From contig JBBRQU010000012.1 of NCBI GenBank assembly GCA_038225855.1, forward strand, positions 25,495-89,494: a stretch of 64,000 bases of DNA, read 5' to 3'. How positions within the stretch are numbered: the first letter of the stretch is position 1; each line of letters opens with the position of its first letter. Below the pieces are notes generated by a model that had not been told where the DNA came from, searched no databases, and worked only from the letters and a program-made list of their open reading frames with translations. This stretch comes from CAHJXF01 sp038225855 (lineage in GTDB: Bacteria > Pseudomonadota > Gammaproteobacteria > Burkholderiales > Burkholderiaceae_D). The position numbers and the translations under genes were made by a program. Shown here in pieces: positions 17,976 through 27,318 of this stretch.

Positions 17976-18407
17976 ATGAAAACTGCAACGATGGGAAGAA
18001 GTGTTCGCGCGATAGTCATCGGCGTGATGGCCGTATCGATGGTCGCGTTCGCGCCGATGGCCTCGGCGAAGAAAAATACGCGGACCTGCGTCGACTGCGG
18101 CACGGTCGTGACGACCAATCGCAAGGACGAAAAGGGGTCGGGGACATTGGGCACCGTCGTCGGCGGCGTGGGCGGCGCGGTCGCCGGCAACGTGGTCGGG
18201 CACAGCACGACCTCGACGGTGCTCGGCGGCGTCGGAGGCGCGGTGGCCGGGAACGTGATCGGCAAGAAGCTGACCAACAAGAAGATCTGGTCCGTGCAAG
18301 TGAAGATGGACCACGGCCCGATGCAGGATGTCGACTTCGCGACCGATCCCAACTTCAAGCAGGGCGAGCGGGTCCGGCTGACCAATGGAACCTTGACCCG
18401 CATGTAA
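17976..18407 (+). CDS. Glycine-zipper 2TM domain outer-envelope protein
   Basis: 143-residue exported protein. A signal peptide (AIVIGVMAVSMVAFAPMASA) is followed by a Cys pair (TCVDCGTV) and then two tandem glycine-zipper segments, each containing GGVGGAVAGN and separated by GHSTTSTV. Proteins of this SlyB/Rick17kDa type associate with the outer membrane. The C-terminus is a small SH3-like stretch (WSVQVKMDHGPMQDVDF). The ATG has a GGGAGA site seven bases upstream. There is no lipobox, unlike SlyB. Confidence 0.82.
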   Translation: MKTATMGRSVRAIVIGVMAVSMVAFAPMASAKKNTRTCVDCGTVVTTNRKDEKGSGTLGTVVGGVGGAVAGNVVGHSTTSTVLGGVGGAVAGNVIGKKLTNKKIWSVQVKMDHGPMQDVDFATDPNFKQGERVRLTNGTLTRM

Positions 18408-18429
18408 GCGGTCAACCGGCAACGCGATC

Positions 18430-18450
18430 AGGCCGGCCATGCGCCGGCCT
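18430..18450. terminator. Bidirectional terminator between convergent genes
   Basis: Perfect 8-bp stem AGGCCGGC / CATGC / GCCGGCCT followed on the plus strand by TCTCATTT. It lies in the 45-bp gap between the stops of the glycine-zipper gene and ald. Confidence 0.65.
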
Positions 18451-18452
18451 TC

Positions 18453-19559
18453 TCATTTGCGGCAGTCTTCAGCGAGGCGCGCGTCGACGATGCGGCCGCG
18501 ATCAATCTGCAATCCACGCGCGAGGCCCGAGTCGTGGTCGAGCGCGGCCAATCCGTGTTTCGCAAGCGCAATGACATAAGGCTCGAGCGCCGCGACATAC
18601 GCCTCGGTGGCGCTCTTGGGAACGAGCGCGGGCAGGTTCGGGATGCAGCAATGCACGACGCCTTCTTCGACGTAGAACGGATCGTCGATGCGGCTGGTGC
18701 GCGAAGTCTCGGCGATGCCGCGCTGATCGATGCCGATGTCGATGAACACCGCGCCGGCGGGCATGGACGCGATCATCGCGCGATCGATCAGGCGCGGTGA
18801 AGTGCGGCCCGCGATCAACACCGCGCCGATCAACAGATGCGTTGCGGGAAGCAGCGCGCGTAACGCGTGGGCATCGAACACGGCGGTCTCGATGTGCCCG
18901 GCGCATGACGCCTTCAACGCATCGAAGCGTCGCGTCGATGCGGCGAAGACCGTGACGTTCGCACCCATTGCCGAGGCCGCGCGCGCCGCGGCGCCCCCCG
19001 ATGCACCGGCGCCGATGACGACCACCGTCGCGGGCGCGATACCGTCGACGCCACCGAGAAGGATTCCTGCGCCCGACGCAGACTGTGGCAGACCGCGCGT
19101 CAGCGCCAGCGCGCCGATCTGCGGTGCGAGCGCGCCGGCGATGCGCGACATTGCTGCGAGCACCGGCAGTTCGTTGGTTGCAGATGTAATCGTTGCAGAT
19201 GCAATCGTTTCACAGGCAATGAACGTTGCGCCGCTCGCAAGCGCCGCATCGAGGAACGCGGGTTCGACAGCAAACTGTTGAAAGCCGAGCACGATCGCCC
19301 CGCGCCGCGGCAACGCGTACTCGCTGGTCTGCAACTCCTTGACCTTGACGACGAGATCGACATCGAAGACTGCGGCAGCATCCTCGCCGATGCGTGCACC
19401 GGCCGCGCGATACGCGTCGTCCGAGAGGCCGACCGCGAGACCCGCATCGCGTTCGACGACAACCGCATGATCGTGAGCGACCAGTGCGGCGACGACCGCG
19501 GGCGTCAGCCCGACTCGCGACTCGCCCGGCTTTTTCTCGCGCGGAACGCCGATGCGCAT
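18453..19559 (-). CDS. ald: Alanine dehydrogenase
   Basis: 368-residue NAD-dependent enzyme interconverting L-alanine and pyruvate plus ammonia. The N-terminus MRIGVPREKKPGESRVGLTP and the VKVKELQTSEYALPRRGAI segment are typical of the Ald/PntA family. The nucleotide-binding fold begins at ATVVVIGAGASGGAAARAAS. The product has no membrane segments, so it is not transhydrogenase alpha. The start is the ATG at 19559. A 15-bp duplication (19177-19206) encodes two similar five-residue steps, SATIT and SATNE-like, near residue 120. The stop of the upstream pyrD gene is 11 bp away, so the two may be co-transcribed. Confidence 0.88.
   Translation of the reverse strand: MRIGVPREKKPGESRVGLTPAVVAALVAHDHAVVVERDAGLAVGLSDDAYRAAGARIGEDAAAVFDVDLVVKVKELQTSEYALPRRGAIVLGFQQFAVEPAFLDAALASGATFIACETIASATITSATNELPVLAAMSRIAGALAPQIGALALTRGLPQSASGAGILLGGVDGIAPATVVVIGAGASGGAAARAASAMGANVTVFAASTRRFDALKASCAGHIETAVFDAHALRALLPATHLLIGAVLIAGRTSPRLIDRAMIASMPAGAVFIDIGIDQRGIAETSRTSRIDDPFYVEEGVVHCCIPNLPALVPKSATEAYVAALEPYVIALAKHGLAALDHDSGLARGLQIDRGRIVDARLAEDCRK
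19177..19206. repeat. 15-bp tandem duplication inside ald
   Basis: GTTGCAGATGTAATC followed by GTTGCAGATGCAATC (14 of 15 identical), with a weaker third unit after it. The length is a multiple of three and preserves the frame. Confidence 0.7.
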
Positions 19560-19569
19560 GGAACTGCGT

Positions 19570-20625
19570 TCAGCCGCGCTGCGGCATGCCGCGCAACGCA
19601 CGCGCGCATTCGGCGACCAGCGATGGCCCGCGATAGACAAGGCCCGTATAGACCTGCACGAGCGCAGCACCGGCAGCGCGTTTTGCGCGCGCATCCTCGC
19701 CGCTCATGATTCCGCCCACACCGATGATCGGGACGGCGCCGCCGAGCCGTTCATGCAATGCCGCGATCACCGTGTTGGACGCGTCAGCGAGCGGCGCACC
19801 CGACAGGCCGCCGGCCTCGTCGGCGTTCTGCATGCCCGCAACCGCTTCGCGCGAGAGCGTGGTGTTGGTGGCGATCACGCCGTCGATGCGACACGCGACC
19901 AGCGCAGCGGCGACCGCATCGATCTCTCGCATGTCGAGGTCGGGCGCGATCTTGACCGCGAGCGGCACGTAACGCCCATGTTGATCGGCGAGTTCGGCCT
20001 GGCGCTTCTTCAGCGCTTCGAGTAGCACGCCGAGCTGATCGCTGCCTTGCAGTTCGCGCAATTGCTTGGTGTTGGGCGAAGAGATGTTGATCGTCACGTA
20101 GTCGGCATGCGGATACACGCCCGCGAGCCCGATCAGATAATCGTCGAGCGCGCGCTCGATCGGCGTGTCCGCGTTCTTGCCGATGTTGAGCCCGAGGATG
20201 CCGCGATGCCGCTTGCGAAAACTCGAGGCGCGCACGTTCGCGATGAAGGCATCGAGCCCCGCGTTGTTGAAGCCCATGCGGTTGACGAGCGCGTTGGCCC
20301 GCGCAATGCGGAACATGCGCGGCTTGGGATTGCCGGGTTGCGGCCGCGGCGTGACGGTGCCGACTTCGATGAAGCCGAAGCCGAAGCTCGCGAGTGCATC
20401 GATGTACGCGCCGTCCTTGTCCATGCCGGCGGCGAGTCCGACGGGATTGCGAAACGTGAGTCCCATCGCAACGCAAGGGTCGTCGACGATCGGCGCGACG
20501 ACCAGTTTCGTGAGCCCGAGTGCGGAGGCGCGCCTGAGATTGTCGAGCGTGATGTGATGCGCGGTCTCGGCGTCGAGCGCGAACAGCGCCTCACGGGCGA
20601 GGGGATAGAAGAGACCGAGAGTCAA
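19570..20625 (-). CDS. pyrD: Dihydroorotate dehydrogenase (quinone), class 2
   Basis: 351-residue FMN enzyme of pyrimidine synthesis, bound to the inner membrane through its N-terminal helix and using quinone as acceptor. Class 2 features are the N-terminal ALFALDAETAHHITLDNLRR extension, NPVGLAAGMDKDG, VGTVTPRPQPGNPKPRMFR, and NRMGFNNAG. No ATG is available: the start is taken as the TTG at 20625 (LTLGLFYPLAREA), which fits the family N-terminus. Confidence 0.95.
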   Translation of the reverse strand: MTLGLFYPLAREALFALDAETAHHITLDNLRRASALGLTKLVVAPIVDDPCVAMGLTFRNPVGLAAGMDKDGAYIDALASFGFGFIEVGTVTPRPQPGNPKPRMFRIARANALVNRMGFNNAGLDAFIANVRASSFRKRHRGILGLNIGKNADTPIERALDDYLIGLAGVYPHADYVTINISSPNTKQLRELQGSDQLGVLLEALKKRQAELADQHGRYVPLAVKIAPDLDMREIDAVAAALVACRIDGVIATNTTLSREAVAGMQNADEAGGLSGAPLADASNTVIAALHERLGGAVPIIGVGGIMSGEDARAKRAAGAALVQVYTGLVYRGPSLVAECARALRGMPQRG

Positions 20626-20659
20626 CGCAGCGGGGCGCTGTACAAAACGCTCGAAGCCA

Positions 20660-21391
20660 TCACGCGTCGCCGAGCGGATCCCATCGTCCGCCGCGCAAGG
20701 CTTCGATCGGTTTGAAGTTCGCCTTGTAGGCCATGCTCGGGCTGCCGCTGATCCAGTAGCCCAGGTACACGTAGGGCAGCTTCAACGCGCGTGCCTGCTC
20801 GATCTGCCAGAGCACGTTGCAGGTGCCGAAGCTCGCGCGCTCCGCGCTCGTGTCGTAGAAGGTATAGACAGACGAGAGACCATCGGCCAGCACGTCGATG
20901 ATGCTAACCATGCGCAACAGACCGCATGCATCGCGGAACTCCACGAGCCGCGTATTGACCTTGCTCTGAAGCAGGAACTGGCTGTATTGCTCGCGGCTGT
21001 CGTGATCCATGCCGCCGCCCGAGTGACGCGTGTTCTGATAGTCGAGATAGAGCGCGTAGTGTTCGGCGTCGAACGCGAGCGCGCAGATGCGCGCGCGCAG
21101 TTCGGCATGTCTTCGCAGCGCGCGACGCTGGCTGCGGTTCGGCGAGAAATCATCGACGCGCACGCGCACCGGAACGCAAGCCTGGCAGCCATCGCAATGC
21201 GGCCGATACGTGAACAGTCCCGACCGGCGAAAGCCCGAGCGAACCAGTTCGCTGTACACATCGGCGTTGATCAGATGACCCGGCGTCGCGACCTGCGAAC
21301 GCGCCTGCCGCTGCGGCAGATAGCTGCACGGATAGGTGGCCGTCGCATAGAACTGCAGCGTGGCGAACGGCAGGTCTTTCAGTTGCGTCAT
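20660..21391 (-). CDS. bpt: Aspartate/glutamate leucyltransferase (bacterial N-degron enzyme)
   Basis: 243-residue aminoacyl-tRNA-protein transferase of the ATE family. Bpt attaches leucine to proteins with N-terminal Asp or Glu, marking them for ClpAP degradation. The N-terminal TATYPCSYLPQRQARSQV motif and the CDGCQACVPVRV metal or substrate Cys cluster are present, followed by FSPNRSQRRALRR. The C-terminal VYLGYWISGSPSMAYKANF segment is also typical. The ATG overlaps the aat stop (ATGA), so both N-degron transferases are made together. Older annotations call this family arginyltransferase (ate). Confidence 0.93.
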   Translation of the reverse strand: MTQLKDLPFATLQFYATATYPCSYLPQRQARSQVATPGHLINADVYSELVRSGFRRSGLFTYRPHCDGCQACVPVRVRVDDFSPNRSQRRALRRHAELRARICALAFDAEHYALYLDYQNTRHSGGGMDHDSREQYSQFLLQSKVNTRLVEFRDACGLLRMVSIIDVLADGLSSVYTFYDTSAERASFGTCNVLWQIEQARALKLPYVYLGYWISGSPSMAYKANFKPIEALRGGRWDPLGDA

Positions 21392-22182
21392 GCGGTGTTA
21401 TCAGTGTCGTCGCGGTCGGTATTGCGCGTGTCTGGAATGAGGCTGGTGGTTCGGGGGCTCGTGGTTCGCGACCACACCAGGCGTTCGGGCCATCGATCGA
21501 TCGAGGGTTGTTCGACCAGTGCCGCGACCTGCTCGACGAAGTTCTCGCGCGGAATCGGCCGCGCGCCCAGGGAAGCCAGATGTGCGGTCTGCTGCTGGCA
21601 GTCTAGCATCGGCATGCCTTCGCTCTTTGCGAACGCGACGAGATGGGCGAGAGCGAGTTTCGAGGCATCGGTGGTGCGCGTGAACATCGACTCGCCGAAG
21701 AACATGCGCCCGATCGCAACGCCATAGAGTCCGCCCGCGAGTGCGCCGTCGATCCAGGTTTCGACCGAATGCCCGATGCCCAGACGATGCAGCTCGATAT
21801 ACGCATCGACCATCGCATCGACGATCCAGGTGCCGCTGTCCGCATCGCGCGACGCGGCGCATGCGCGAATCACGGCGTCGAACGCGCTGTCGCAGCGGAT
21901 CTCGATGCGCGGGTCGTCGATGGTTCGCACGAGTTGCTTCTTCAACGAATGGGAGATGCGGAACTCGTCGACGAACAGCACCATGCGTGGGTCGGTGCTC
22001 CACCACAGTACCGGATCGCCTTCGTTGAACCACGGAAAGATGCCGTGGCGATACGCATCGATCAAGCGCGCTGGAGAGAGGTCGGCGCCGGCGGCGAGAA
22101 GACCCGGGGGCGAGCGCAGCGCGGCCGAGACCGGTGGAAATGGGTCGTACGCGGGTCCGTCCGCCGACAGCCAGTGAATCAA
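21388..22182 (-). CDS. aat: Leucyl/phenylalanyl-tRNA--protein transferase
   Basis: N-degron enzyme that adds Leu or Phe to proteins with N-terminal Lys or Arg. Family features are FPPVSAALRSPPGLLAAGAD, LIDAYRHGIFPWFNEGDPVL, WWSTDPRMVLF, GHSVETWIDGALAGGLYGV and GRMFFGESMFTR. No ATG exists: the TTG at 22182 (IHWLSADG next) is preferred because homologues start there and it forms a TTGA overlap with the Nudix stop. A GTG at 22233 would add 17 basic residues and overlap the Nudix gene by 55 bp. A 27-residue Thr/Arg/Asp tail extends past the usual end. Confidence 0.94.
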   Translation of the reverse strand: MIHWLSADGPAYDPFPPVSAALRSPPGLLAAGADLSPARLIDAYRHGIFPWFNEGDPVLWWSTDPRMVLFVDEFRISHSLKKQLVRTIDDPRIEIRCDSAFDAVIRACAASRDADSGTWIVDAMVDAYIELHRLGIGHSVETWIDGALAGGLYGVAIGRMFFGESMFTRTTDASKLALAHLVAFAKSEGMPMLDCQQQTAHLASLGARPIPRENFVEQVAALVEQPSIDRWPERLVWSRTTSPRTTSLIPDTRNTDRDDTDNTA

Positions 22183-22793
22183 GGGCTGGCGCTCGCGGGC
22201 GCGACCCTTGCGCTGCGTGCGCGAGGAGACCACTCAATCGCGCCGGTGTGCAGATCGAAATGCCCGCGCGCGCGATCTTCGAAGAAGTGCTGCAGAGTCA
22301 GCGAGACGGTTCGAAAGGCAAGCTCTTCCCATGGAATGCCGGCCTCGTCGAACAACTGCACTTCGAGGCTTTCTTCGCCGGGCTCGAAGGCGGTGTCGAT
22401 CAGTTCGGCACGGTAAAACAGATGCACCTGATTGACGTGCACGACATCGAGCATCGTGAAGAGAGGCCCGAGCACGATGCGCGCGCCGGCTTCCTCGTCG
22501 GTTTCGCGCGTCGCGCCCGACTCGGTCGTCTCGCCGGTCTCGAGAAAGCCTGCGGGCAAGGTCCAGTAGTTGCGGCGCGGCTCGATCGCACGACGGCACA
22601 AGAGCACGCGTTCGCTCCCGCGTTCGCCCCATACGGGTATCGTGCCGACCACCATGCGCGGATTGACATAATGGATCGCACCGCACGAGTCGCAACACGC
22701 ACGCAGGCGGTTGTCGCCGGGCGGTATGCGCATCGTGATTGCATGGCCGCACGTGGAGCAGAAATGGGTCGCTGAATCGAGGGCCGCGGTCAT
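22179..22793 (-). CDS. NUDIX hydrolase with N-terminal zinc ribbon
   Basis: 204-residue pyrophosphohydrolase. A zinc ribbon (FCSTCGHAI ... CCDSCGAIHY; four Cys) precedes the Nudix fold, whose box is visible as GFLETGETTESGATRETDEEAG, giving the REx2EE metal-binding core (RETDEE). The arrangement recalls NudC-type or ADP-ribose hydrolases, but substrate is not determined. The ATG at 22793 is preferred over a TTG at 22811. It is first in the Nudix-aat-bpt operon; a link to N-degron function is not established. Confidence 0.9.
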   Translation of the reverse strand: MTAALDSATHFCSTCGHAITMRIPPGDNRLRACCDSCGAIHYVNPRMVVGTIPVWGERGSERVLLCRRAIEPRRNYWTLPAGFLETGETTESGATRETDEEAGARIVLGPLFTMLDVVHVNQVHLFYRAELIDTAFEPGEESLEVQLFDEAGIPWEELAFRTVSLTLQHFFEDRARGHFDLHTGAIEWSPRARSARVAPASASP

Positions 22794-22854
22794 CGACAAA
22801 CTATAGCGCAAGCGTTCGCATGCACCGACCGATCCAATCTCGGTGAATGCCGAT

Positions 22855-22883
22855 TTGTTGAAGGCCTTCTCATCGCGTACAAT
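22855..22883 (+). promoter_or_regulatory. Promoter of the initiator tRNA gene
   Basis: TTGTTG and TACAAT separated by 17 bp, placing transcription start close to the first base of the mature tRNA. Good sigma70-type match directly before the tRNA. Confidence 0.6.
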
Positions 22884-22889
22884 CCGACC

Positions 22890-22966
22890 CGCGGGGTGGA
22901 GCAGTCTGGCAGCTCGTCGGGCTCATAACCCGAAGGTCACAGGTTCAAATCCTGTCCCCGCAACCA
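22890..22966 (+). tRNA. Initiator tRNA-fMet (anticodon CAT)
   Basis: 77-base cloverleaf ending in an encoded CCA. The anticodon CAT is at 22924-22926. Initiator features are visible: the C1-A72 mismatch at the top of the acceptor stem, and three consecutive G-C pairs (GGG/CCC) next to the anticodon loop. The T-loop GGTTCAAATCC is standard. Confidence 0.97.
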
Positions 22967-23144
22967 GATTCATTTCTGCCTTCGCGTCCTGCTCCGCGGC
23001 GAGGGACAGCACCTCAAAAGCTCCCCGAGAGTTTCGCGTCAAGATGACCACTCCTCGGGTGCGGCGTCATCTCTCTTCTCGTCTATCCAGTCGCAGCGGC
23101 GGGCGCCGCGCCTTGACCCGGCGCTTGCGTGGCATTCGTTCAAT

Positions 23145-24146
23145 ATGACGGCTTCGATGCCTGTGCTCGTGACGGGCGCCAACGGCTTCATTGGTTCGGC
23201 CGTCGTCAGACAGGCACTCGCTCGGGGATACCGGGTACGCGCGATGGTTCGCAGCGGTGGCCCCGTTGCGAATTTGGCCGGGCTGGACCTCGAACTGGTT
23301 CGAGCCGATATCCGCGACGCCGACTCCGTCGCGCGCGCCGTTGCCGGGACTCGCTTCGTCTTTCACGTGGCCGCGGATTACCGCCTCTGGGCGGCGGATC
23401 CCGAGGAGATCGTTCGAACCAACGTGCTGGGCACGCGCACCGTGATGCAAGCGGCGCAACGTGCGGGTGTCGAGCGCATCGTCTACACGAGCAGCGTGGC
23501 GACGCTCGCGCTGCGGCCGGACGGGATTCCAGCGGACGAGACCATGCCTCTCGCTGCGGACGCCGCGATCGGCGCCTACAAGCGCAGCAAGGTGGCCGCC
23601 GAGCGCATCGTCTTGACCATGGTCGCCGACGAGGCGTTGCCCGCAGTGATCGTCAACCCATCGACGCCCATCGGGCCGCGCGACGCGAGGCCGACTCCGA
23701 CCGGCCGCATCATCGTCGAAGCCGCGTCCGGCCGCATGCCGGCCTTCCTGGACACGGGCCTGAATCTTGTCCACGTCGACGACGTTGCATCGGGCCATCT
23801 TGCGGCGCTGGAGCGAGGCCGGTTGGGCGAGCGCTACATCCTGGGCGGCCAGAACGTCGCACTCGCGGACATGCTGGCCGACATTGCGCACCTGATGCAC
23901 CGTCGCCCCCCGAAGCTGCGGCTGCCTCGACGACTGTTGTATCCGCTGGCGATCGCGGCCGAATCGCTTGCCCGGCTCACCGGCCGCGAGCCGTTCATCA
24001 CAGTCGATGGATTGCACATGGCCAGGCATCACATGTTTTTCACCGCGGCGAAAGCCGAAGGGGAGTTGGGCTATCGCGCGCGCCCCTATGTCGAGGGCTT
24101 GCGCGATGCGATCGAGTGGTTTCGTGCCGCGGGTTTTCTCCGATGA
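23145..24146 (+). CDS. hpnA: Hopanoid-associated sugar epimerase HpnA
   Basis: 333-residue extended short-chain dehydrogenase/reductase. The Rossmann motif VLVTGANGFIGSAVV is at the N-terminus and the catalytic YKRSK (Tyr-x-x-x-Lys) follows a TSSVATLALRPDG stretch. Members next to shc are named HpnA; the exact substrate is unresolved and a role in hopanoid head-group sugar processing is inferred. Two starts are possible, ATG 23145 and ATG 23157. The ATG of hpnB overlaps its stop (ATGA), making it the first gene of hpnA-hpnB-shc-hpnG. Confidence 0.9.
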   Translation: MTASMPVLVTGANGFIGSAVVRQALARGYRVRAMVRSGGPVANLAGLDLELVRADIRDADSVARAVAGTRFVFHVAADYRLWAADPEEIVRTNVLGTRTVMQAAQRAGVERIVYTSSVATLALRPDGIPADETMPLAADAAIGAYKRSKVAAERIVLTMVADEALPAVIVNPSTPIGPRDARPTPTGRIIVEAASGRMPAFLDTGLNLVHVDDVASGHLAALERGRLGERYILGGQNVALADMLADIAHLMHRRPPKLRLPRRLLYPLAIAAESLARLTGREPFITVDGLHMARHHMFFTAAKAEGELGYRARPYVEGLRDAIEWFRAAGFLR

Positions 24147-25345
24147 TCGCACTCACGATCGCCACGCTGGCGTGCGCGGCATGGCTCTATCTCGCGTTCG
24201 CACGCGGAAACTTCTGGCGCGCGTTGGAGGACGATCGGGCGATGTACCAGGCGCTGCTCGAGCAGCAAATGGACGCGCGCGTGGGCGCGCGCGCCGCGAA
24301 GCCATGGCCGCGAGTCGTGGCGATCATCCCGGCGCGTAACGAGGCCGAGCTCGTCGCAACGACCGTCGGGTCGCTGCTGGCTCAGCGCTACCAGGGGGAA
24401 CTTTCGATCATCGTCGTCGACGATCACAGCGAAGACGGAACGGCGGCCGTCGCGACCCATGCGGCCGAGCACGCGGGTCTTGCAGAGCGGCTCACTGTGC
24501 TCGCTTCTCCGCCCTTGCCGGCGGATTGGACCGGCAAGTTGTGGGCGATCGCCCAAGGGGTCGCCCACGCCGAAAGCCTGGTCGAGCCGCCGGAGTTCGT
24601 GCTCCTCACCGACGCCGACATCCGTTACGAACCCGATGCGCTGGCCGCGCTGGTATTCTCTGCAGTCGAGAAACAGCTCGTGCTTTCGTCGTTGATGGTC
24701 AAGCTGCGGTGTGAAAGTTTTGTGGAACGACTGTCGATCCCGGCTTTCGTCTTTTTCTTCCAGATGCTCTACCCCTTCGCGTGGATCAATCAGACGAATC
24801 GTCGAACCGCTGCCGCGGCGGGAGGTTGCATGTTGGTCCGGCGAAAGACGCTGCATGAGGTCGGAGGCATCGCCTCGATCCGCGGCGAACTCATCGATGA
24901 CTGCGCGCTCGCCCGTCTCCTCAAGCCCCATGGCTCGATCAGCCTTGCGCTCAGTGAACATGTGCAAAGCCTTCGCGCATATCGATCGCTGCACGACATT
25001 CGAAAGATGGTCGCGCGCTCCGCATATACGCAGCTTGGTTACTCGCCATGGCGACTCGTGACCGTTGTGCTCGCGATGCTGGTCATCTTCATCGCACCCG
25101 TTCCGCTGAGCTTTGTAGGTGAGGGAGGGACGCGAGCACTGGCGCTCGCAGCGTGGGGATTGATGACGATGCTGTTCGTGCCGATTCTCGAGCGCTATCG
25201 CGTGACTCGGTGGTGCACGATCGCCTTGCCGGCGATCGCAACCGCATACCTCGCGTTCACGATCGAGTCCGCGATCGAACATTTCCGCGGTCGCGGAGGG
25301 ATGTGGAAGGGTCGCGTCAACGGTTCCGTGGCGGACACGCGGTGA
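24143..25345 (+). CDS. hpnB: Hopanoid-associated glycosyltransferase HpnB
   Basis: 400-residue family 2 glycosyltransferase. An N-terminal membrane helix precedes the GT-A fold: VVAIIPARNEAELVATTVGSL, then IIVVDDHSEDGTAAVA, then the DTD-like LLTDADIRY metal site and a GELIDDCALARLLK acceptor-site motif. Three C-terminal hydrophobic helices follow. HpnB proteins are found with shc and are thought to glycosylate hopanoids or an intermediate; the sugar is unknown. Its stop overlaps the shc ATG by one base. Confidence 0.9.
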   Translation: MIALTIATLACAAWLYLAFARGNFWRALEDDRAMYQALLEQQMDARVGARAAKPWPRVVAIIPARNEAELVATTVGSLLAQRYQGELSIIVVDDHSEDGTAAVATHAAEHAGLAERLTVLASPPLPADWTGKLWAIAQGVAHAESLVEPPEFVLLTDADIRYEPDALAALVFSAVEKQLVLSSLMVKLRCESFVERLSIPAFVFFFQMLYPFAWINQTNRRTAAAAGGCMLVRRKTLHEVGGIASIRGELIDDCALARLLKPHGSISLALSEHVQSLRAYRSLHDIRKMVARSAYTQLGYSPWRLVTVVLAMLVIFIAPVPLSFVGEGGTRALALAAWGLMTMLFVPILERYRVTRWCTIALPAIATAYLAFTIESAIEHFRGRGGMWKGRVNGSVADTR

Positions 25346-27318
25346 TGGCTGCAGCGCTCAAGGCGAACGACGCCGTCGAGGACGCACCGCAGGCCGACAT
25401 CGATCGGTGCATCACGCGCGCCACCGATGCCTTGCTCGCGCTGCAGCGTTCCGACGGCCACTGGGTATTCGAGCTCGAAGCCGACGCGACGATCCCCGCC
25501 GAATACGTTCTCCTCACGCACTACCTCGGAGAGCCCGAGCCGACCATGGAACGCAGGATCGCCGCCTATCTGCGGCGAGTCCGTCTTCCGGGAGGCGGTT
25601 GGCCGCTGCACCACGCAGGCGTATTCAACATCAGTGCGAGCGTCAAGGCCTACTTCGCGCTCAAGGCCATCGGCGACTCTCCGAGCGCGCCGCACATGCG
25701 CGAGGCGCGCGAGGCGATCCTCGCCCATGGCGGCGCGGAGTCCGCGAACGTGTTCACACGGATCTTGCTCGCGCTCTTCGGCGCCCTGTCGTGGTCGGCG
25801 GTACCCGTGACCCCCGTGGAAATCATGCTCCTTCCGCGCCGGTTCCCGATCAGCCTGTCGCGCATCTCGTATTGGGGACGAACGGTGCTGGTTCCCCTGT
25901 TGGTCCTGCAGGCGTTGAAGCCGTTGGCGCGCAACCCACGAGGAGTCCGGATCGACGAGCTCTTTCTGAGTGAACCGCAAGACGTCGGGCGGCCGAGCCG
26001 CGCTCCGCATCAGTCGCAACTCTGGTTCGGCTTGTTCGCGACGATCGACGCCGTGCTGCGCATCGCCGAGCCGGCCTTCCCGTCGGTGATTCGCCGCCGC
26101 GCGATCGACAGGGCGGTCGCCTTCGTGCGCGAGCGCCTGAACGGCGATTCGGGCCTGGGTGCGATCTTTCCGGCGATGGCGAACACCGTGATGATGTTCG
26201 ACGCCCTGGGTTATGCGCGCGATCATCCCGATTTCGTCACCGCTCGCAAGGCAATCGATCGGTTGCTCGTGGTGGAAGCGGAGGAGGCGTACTGCCAGCC
26301 CTGCGTATCGCCGGTATGGGATACGGCATTGGTGTGCCATGCATTGATGGAGACGGGCGACCGGGCCGCCTTCGAAAGCGCGGAGCAGGGTTTGCGCTGG
26401 CTGAAGTTGCGTCAGGTGCTCGACGTGCAGGGGGACTGGGCGTTGGCGCGGCCGCGCGTGCGACCCGGCGGCTGGGCCTTCCAATACGACAATCCGCATT
26501 ACCCGGATCTCGACGATACCGCAGCGGTCGTGCTTGCCATGCACAGGCTCGCGCATCTGCAAGGCGATGCGACCGACGCCTTCGACGAGGCGATCGCGCG
26601 CGGCAGCGAATGGGTACTCGGACTGCAAAGCCGCAACGGCGGATGGGGCGCCTTCGACGCCGACAACACGCGCGAGTATCTGAACAATATTCCGTTCGCC
26701 GATCACGGCGCGCTGCTGGACCCGCCCACCGCGGACGTGACCGCACGTTGCGTCGGCATGCTCGCGCAGCTCGCTCGACCGGGCGACAAGGAAGTGCTTG
26801 AGCGTGGTTTGCAATTCCTGCGCAATCAGCAACGCGAAGACGGCAGTTGGTATGGGCGTTGGGGAATGAATTACATCTATGGCACCTGGTCGGTGCTATG
26901 CGCCTTGCATGCCGCCGGGGTCGGTCCCGAGGCGCGGGAGACCAGTCGCGCAACACGCTGGCTGCTGTCGATTCAGAACAGCGATGGCGGCTGGGGGGAG
27001 GAGGGCAGCAGTTACGAGTTGGATGCAAACAGCCACAAGCCCGCGCCCAGCACGGCTTCACAAACCGCTTGGGCCATCCTCGGGCTGATGGCCGCCGGTG
27101 AGGTCGGCAGTCCCGAGGTCGAGCGCGGCATCGCGTATCTGATCGGCACGCAGCAGCCCGATGGCTTCTGGACGGAGTTCCATTTCACGGCGACCGGCTT
27201 TCCGCGCGTCTTCTATTTACGCTACCACGGATACCCCAAATTCTTTCCCCTCTGGGCGCTGTCGCGTTACCGCAAGCTCAGGCAGCTTCCGCGCGTCGAC
27301 CTGCGCTTCGGGTTGTAA
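25345..27318 (+). CDS. shc: Squalene-hopene cyclase
   Basis: 657-residue membrane-associated triterpene cyclase that converts squalene to hopene and hopanol, the committed hopanoid step. The catalytic DxDD motif is DLDD, with Asp388, Asp390 and Asp391. Several QW repeats are visible, e.g. GRSEWVLGLQSRNGGWGAF-like (GSEWVLGLQSRNGGWGAF), QREDGSWYGRWG and QNSDGGWGEEG. The C-terminal GFPRVFYLRYHGYPKFFPLW is standard. The length is normal. The last codons enter a 12-bp tandem repeat that continues into hpnG. Confidence 0.98.
   Translation: MAAALKANDAVEDAPQADIDRCITRATDALLALQRSDGHWVFELEADATIPAEYVLLTHYLGEPEPTMERRIAAYLRRVRLPGGGWPLHHAGVFNISASVKAYFALKAIGDSPSAPHMREAREAILAHGGAESANVFTRILLALFGALSWSAVPVTPVEIMLLPRRFPISLSRISYWGRTVLVPLLVLQALKPLARNPRGVRIDELFLSEPQDVGRPSRAPHQSQLWFGLFATIDAVLRIAEPAFPSVIRRRAIDRAVAFVRERLNGDSGLGAIFPAMANTVMMFDALGYARDHPDFVTARKAIDRLLVVEAEEAYCQPCVSPVWDTALVCHALMETGDRAAFESAEQGLRWLKLRQVLDVQGDWALARPRVRPGGWAFQYDNPHYPDLDDTAAVVLAMHRLAHLQGDATDAFDEAIARGSEWVLGLQSRNGGWGAFDADNTREYLNNIPFADHGALLDPPTADVTARCVGMLAQLARPGDKEVLERGLQFLRNQQREDGSWYGRWGMNYIYGTWSVLCALHAAGVGPEARETSRATRWLLSIQNSDGGWGEEGSSYELDANSHKPAPSTASQTAWAILGLMAAGEVGSPEVERGIAYLIGTQQPDGFWTEFHFTATGFPRVFYLRYHGYPKFFPLWALSRYRKLRQLPRVDLRFGL

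Noticed and set aside
25195..26832. 545-codon minus-strand frame over shc
   Set aside because: Shadow of a clear squalene-hopene cyclase.
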